Source of the DNA: JBFYKJ01 sp041306005
GTDB lineage: Archaea > Altiarchaeota > Altiarchaeia > JAFGQM01
Reading direction: 5' to 3'
NCBI GenBank assembly: GCA_041306005.1
Contig: JBFYKJ010000117.1
Location: forward strand, 1-8,501
Length of the DNA: 8,501 nucleotides
Shown here: positions 6,766 through 8,501 of the stretch, piece after piece
Layout: the number at the start of each line of letters is the position of its first letter
Position numbering within the stretch: position 1 is the stretch's first letter
Translations under genes and position numbers: made by a program
The notes under the pieces: model-generated
Database searches by the model: none
The model's input: only the letters and a program-made list of their open reading frames with translations
What the model was told of the DNA's origin: nothing

Positions 6766-6846
6766 GGCGAGAAACATCCAACCAACTGGGCGGGGACCTA
6801 CGGCCGAATGGGCGGGAGACATCCAACTGGGCGAGAAACATCCAAC
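6765..6846. repeat. Three copies of an 18-bp direct repeat between secD and the giant gene
   Basis: The unit GGGCGAGAAACATCCAAC lies exactly at 6765-6782 and 6829-6846. A copy with two changes (GGGCGGGAGACATCCAAC) lies at 6810-6827. CAACTGGGCG also recurs beside the copies (6783-6792 and 6825-6833, the latter shared with the next copy). The starts are 45 and 19 bp apart, so this is not an evenly spaced array. The copies sit upstream of the giant gene's TATA box, where regulator binding sites would be expected. Confidence 0.7.
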
Positions 6847-6894
6847 CGCGCAGCGAGGGCGCCGGCTTGCCTGAAGACCGCTTGCGGCGCAGCC
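6847..6894. other. Spacer downstream of secD
   Basis: This GC-rich stretch follows the secD stop. It holds only a minimal CCGC-TT-GCGG palindrome (6878-6887) and no T-tract on the minus strand, so I see no convincing terminator. Confidence 0.4.
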
Positions 6895-8501
6895 TCACTT
6901 CATCGTCATCTCGACGACCTTCGCGTATGCGGGCCTTGTTATGAATATCCCTATCATGACGCCGATGATGGTCGTGAAGGCAAAGCCCCTCAGGTCTATC
7001 AGGCTCATGAGGGGCAGCATCGCAAAGGCGATTGTCGCCGCGGACGTGAATATCATGAAGAACGCCCTGTCTATCGACTGCTTCAGGTCCCATATCCCGG
7101 CGTTCTCCCTCTTCTTCCGGCCCTCGCCGCGCAATGTCTCGTCGGTTATGATGATCTGGTGGTCCACGCCGGTCCCTATCGCCGCTATTATCCCGGCAAT
7201 TGCGGCCATGTCCAGCTCCCACGAGGACATCGAGGCGAACCCCAATATGATTATTGCCTCGCTAAGGCACGTCACTATGATGAGCCCGGACACCTTCGGC
7301 TCGCGGTACCTGACGGCGATCACCGCCGACACGAGTATTATCGCGACAAGCATCGTCAGGAACGCGTATTTCAGGAACTCCTGGCCCAGCTCCGGCAGGT
7401 TCGGCCGCTCGAGGACTATGCTGAGCTTGACCGGCAGGTTGCCCGACGTCAGCCATATCTTAAAGCGCTCGACCGTGCCCTTCGCCTCGGCGCTGGTCTG
7501 CGCGCCGCCCGTGAAAACTGACTCATAAACAGGGTTACCGTTTGTCAAACCCTCTTCTATCCTAAGGGTGCTCTTGAGGCCGAATACCTGGGGTATCCAC
7601 GAGTCGGGGTCGTTGTCCACCTGGTACGGCTGGCCGGCGGCCTTCTCGTAGGTCTTGACGCTTAGGTTGAGCGATGCTATGGCGTCCTGCAGCCCCCTTG
7701 GGAGGGAGCTTAGGTTGTGTGAGAGGATGACCGTCTTCTTGCCCTCGGCGGCGAGGCGCGAAAGCTCCCTGACAGCCGCGCTGACGTCAAGCGAGGTCTC
7801 GTTCTCGACGGTGAGGCCTATGTCGGAGAGCAGCGTGTCGTTGGCCGGCTCAGCCGAGGCGTAGCACACTACGGGCGTAAGCGCCCTGTCCTCGATGAAG
7901 GCCATCATCGTATAGCTTTGGTCGTCCGGGTGGTTGGAGAATACCGCGGACAAATCGCTGCATGCGCCGCTGTCCACCAGCAGTATAGCATCCCTCGGGC
8001 GGTCGAGGAATATGTCCGTCATCCTGCCCGCCTTGCCCTCCATGGCCCGCCCGCAGCGCTCGGGGGCGTCGCCCGTAGTCTTGACATAAACCTGCCAGCT
8101 GTTGCCGGATATGAAGGCCCCGCCCTGCTGGTTCGTGTTAAGCTGTATCTCGTCGCCCGCGGCGCAAAGGCCCCCCTCTACCATCTGCTCGAACACCGCC
8201 TGCTGGTTTATGACGTTCTTCAGGTTGGCGAGGTCCGCCGGGTCTGTCGATGAGACCTTGATAGTTATGTGCCGGTTGTCGGCTTCCTTGAGCACCTGCG
8301 TCGACTTGAGGCCCATGCCGTTGAGGCGGTTTTTCAGGATCTCTACCACCGGGTCCGCATATGCGTCGCCGCCCGCCTCGAGCTCCATCTTCAGCTCGGT
8401 CCCGCCCGTGAAGTCTATGCCGTAGCTGAGGCCCTTTGTGGAGACTAGGAGTATCGATAGCAATACCATTACCACTAAGACCACCACCCTCCAGCTCTTC
8501 A
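6895..8501 (-). CDS. secD: SecD, protein-export membrane protein (5' partial)
   Basis: SecD works with SecF to use ion flow to help Sec-exported proteins off the outer face of the translocon. Counting from the GTG at 8487, the sequence shows a first membrane helix (1-16) and the SecD signature GIDFTGGTEL (23-32). A large external domain runs to about 365. Five helices follow, at about 369-394, 399-420, 424-447, 474-495 and 500-520, giving the usual six. The archaeal SecD motif appears as GTGVDHQIIITDE (438-450). The frame stays open to the window edge, adding KSWR and a codon ending in TG (8500-8502). The true start is therefore at or just beyond the edge, because archaeal SecD usually has a short charged stretch before the first helix. 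SecF is often the partner gene in archaea and may lie just outside. The external domain has four Cys (108, 145, 176, 208). Confidence 0.93.
   Translation of the reverse strand, partial: KSWRVVVLVVMVLLSILLVSTKGLSYGIDFTGGTELKMELEAGGDAYADPVVEILKNRLNGMGLKSTQVLKEADNRHITIKVSSTDPADLANLKNVINQQAVFEQMVEGGLCAAGDEIQLNTNQQGGAFISGNSWQVYVKTTGDAPERCGRAMEGKAGRMTDIFLDRPRDAILLVDSGACSDLSAVFSNHPDDQSYTMMAFIEDRALTPVVCYASAEPANDTLLSDIGLTVENETSLDVSAAVRELSRLAAEGKKTVILSHNLSSLPRGLQDAIASLNLSVKTYEKAAGQPYQVDNDPDSWIPQVFGLKSTLRIEEGLTNGNPVYESVFTGGAQTSAEAKGTVERFKIWLTSGNLPVKLSIVLERPNLPELGQEFLKYAFLTMLVAIILVSAVIAVRYREPKVSGLIIVTCLSEAIIILGFASMSSWELDMAAIAGIIAAIGTGVDHQIIITDETLRGEGRKKRENAGIWDLKQSIDRAFFMIFTSAATIAFAMLPLMSLIDLRGFAFTTIIGVMIGIFITRPAYAKVVEMTMK

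Noticed and set aside
6765..6846. CRISPR array
   Set aside because: There are only three copies of an 18-bp unit, with starts 45 and 19 bp apart. There are no spacers of even length and no cas genes.
6878..6887. Terminator for secD
   Set aside because: The CCGC-TT-GCGG palindrome has four base pairs, a 2-nt loop and no T-tract.
6737..7222. Minus-strand open frame overlapping the end of secD
   Set aside because: It is a shifted reading of secD and the repeat region, with Arg/Asp-rich low-complexity sequence.
6751..7521. Plus-strand open frame of 256 codons across the intergenic region and the 3' half of secD
   Set aside because: It is opposite a well-supported secD, the peptide is full of His, Arg and Tyr without any motif, and it runs through the direct repeats.
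8485..8487. GTG as the real start of secD
   Set aside because: The frame stays open to the window edge, and this GTG lies at the very start of the first membrane helix, without the short charged stretch usual in SecD.
1..8501. tRNA or rRNA genes
   Set aside because: I saw no cloverleaf-like fold with a TTCRA arm and no rRNA signature in the non-coding parts.

Overview
The window looks archaeal and is read almost entirely from the minus strand. Three things suggest this: a SecD of the archaeal type (motif GTGVDHQ, closely resembling the archaeal GTGVDDQ), heavy use of ATA for isoleucine, and a TATA-like box about 33 nt upstream of an ATG that has no Shine-Dalgarno sequence. A giant, N-terminally anchored surface protein made of beta-sandwich and Cys-rich modules, next to secD, would fit an uncultivated (DPANN-like) archaeon. 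The lineage is inferred, not shown.

Layout from the right edge leftwards, in the direction of transcription. (1) secD, 8501 to 6895, is cut by the window edge at its 5' end. (2) A gap of about 240 bp (6655-6894) holds three copies of an 18-bp direct repeat and two related AT-rich promoter-like units. (3) A giant gene runs from 6654 to 709 (1981 aa from the preferred start). It encodes a short cytoplasmic tail, one membrane segment and about 11 small beta-sandwich domains, several with a recurring Cys pair. After these come a CGNG-type Cys-rich knot, a Gly/Tyr/Pro/Ser-rich linker, an unrecognised globular region of about 430 residues, and a C-terminal S-layer-like domain. (4) Directly after its TAG stop, a second open frame (721-305) has no ATG or GTG start. 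It encodes a Pro/Glu/Gln/Ser-rich linker and a further S-layer-like domain, and looks like the continuation of the giant protein in the -1 frame. A 7-bp hairpin with a cUUCGg loop (mRNA sense) begins at the base after the stop codon. (5) At the left edge, four short hairpins with 3-nt loops sit about 25 bp apart (161-257), downstream of what may be the 3' end of a convergent plus-strand gene.

The genes fit one theme. SecD helps drive Sec-dependent export, and its neighbour is a very large Sec-type exported protein, probably part of the cell envelope or an adhesin. The best candidate for something new is the frame break at 709-721, where the -1 reading frame, a CCCU slip site, a 6-nt spacer and a stable hairpin come together. 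A one-base assembly error or an ordinary disabling indel would look much the same.
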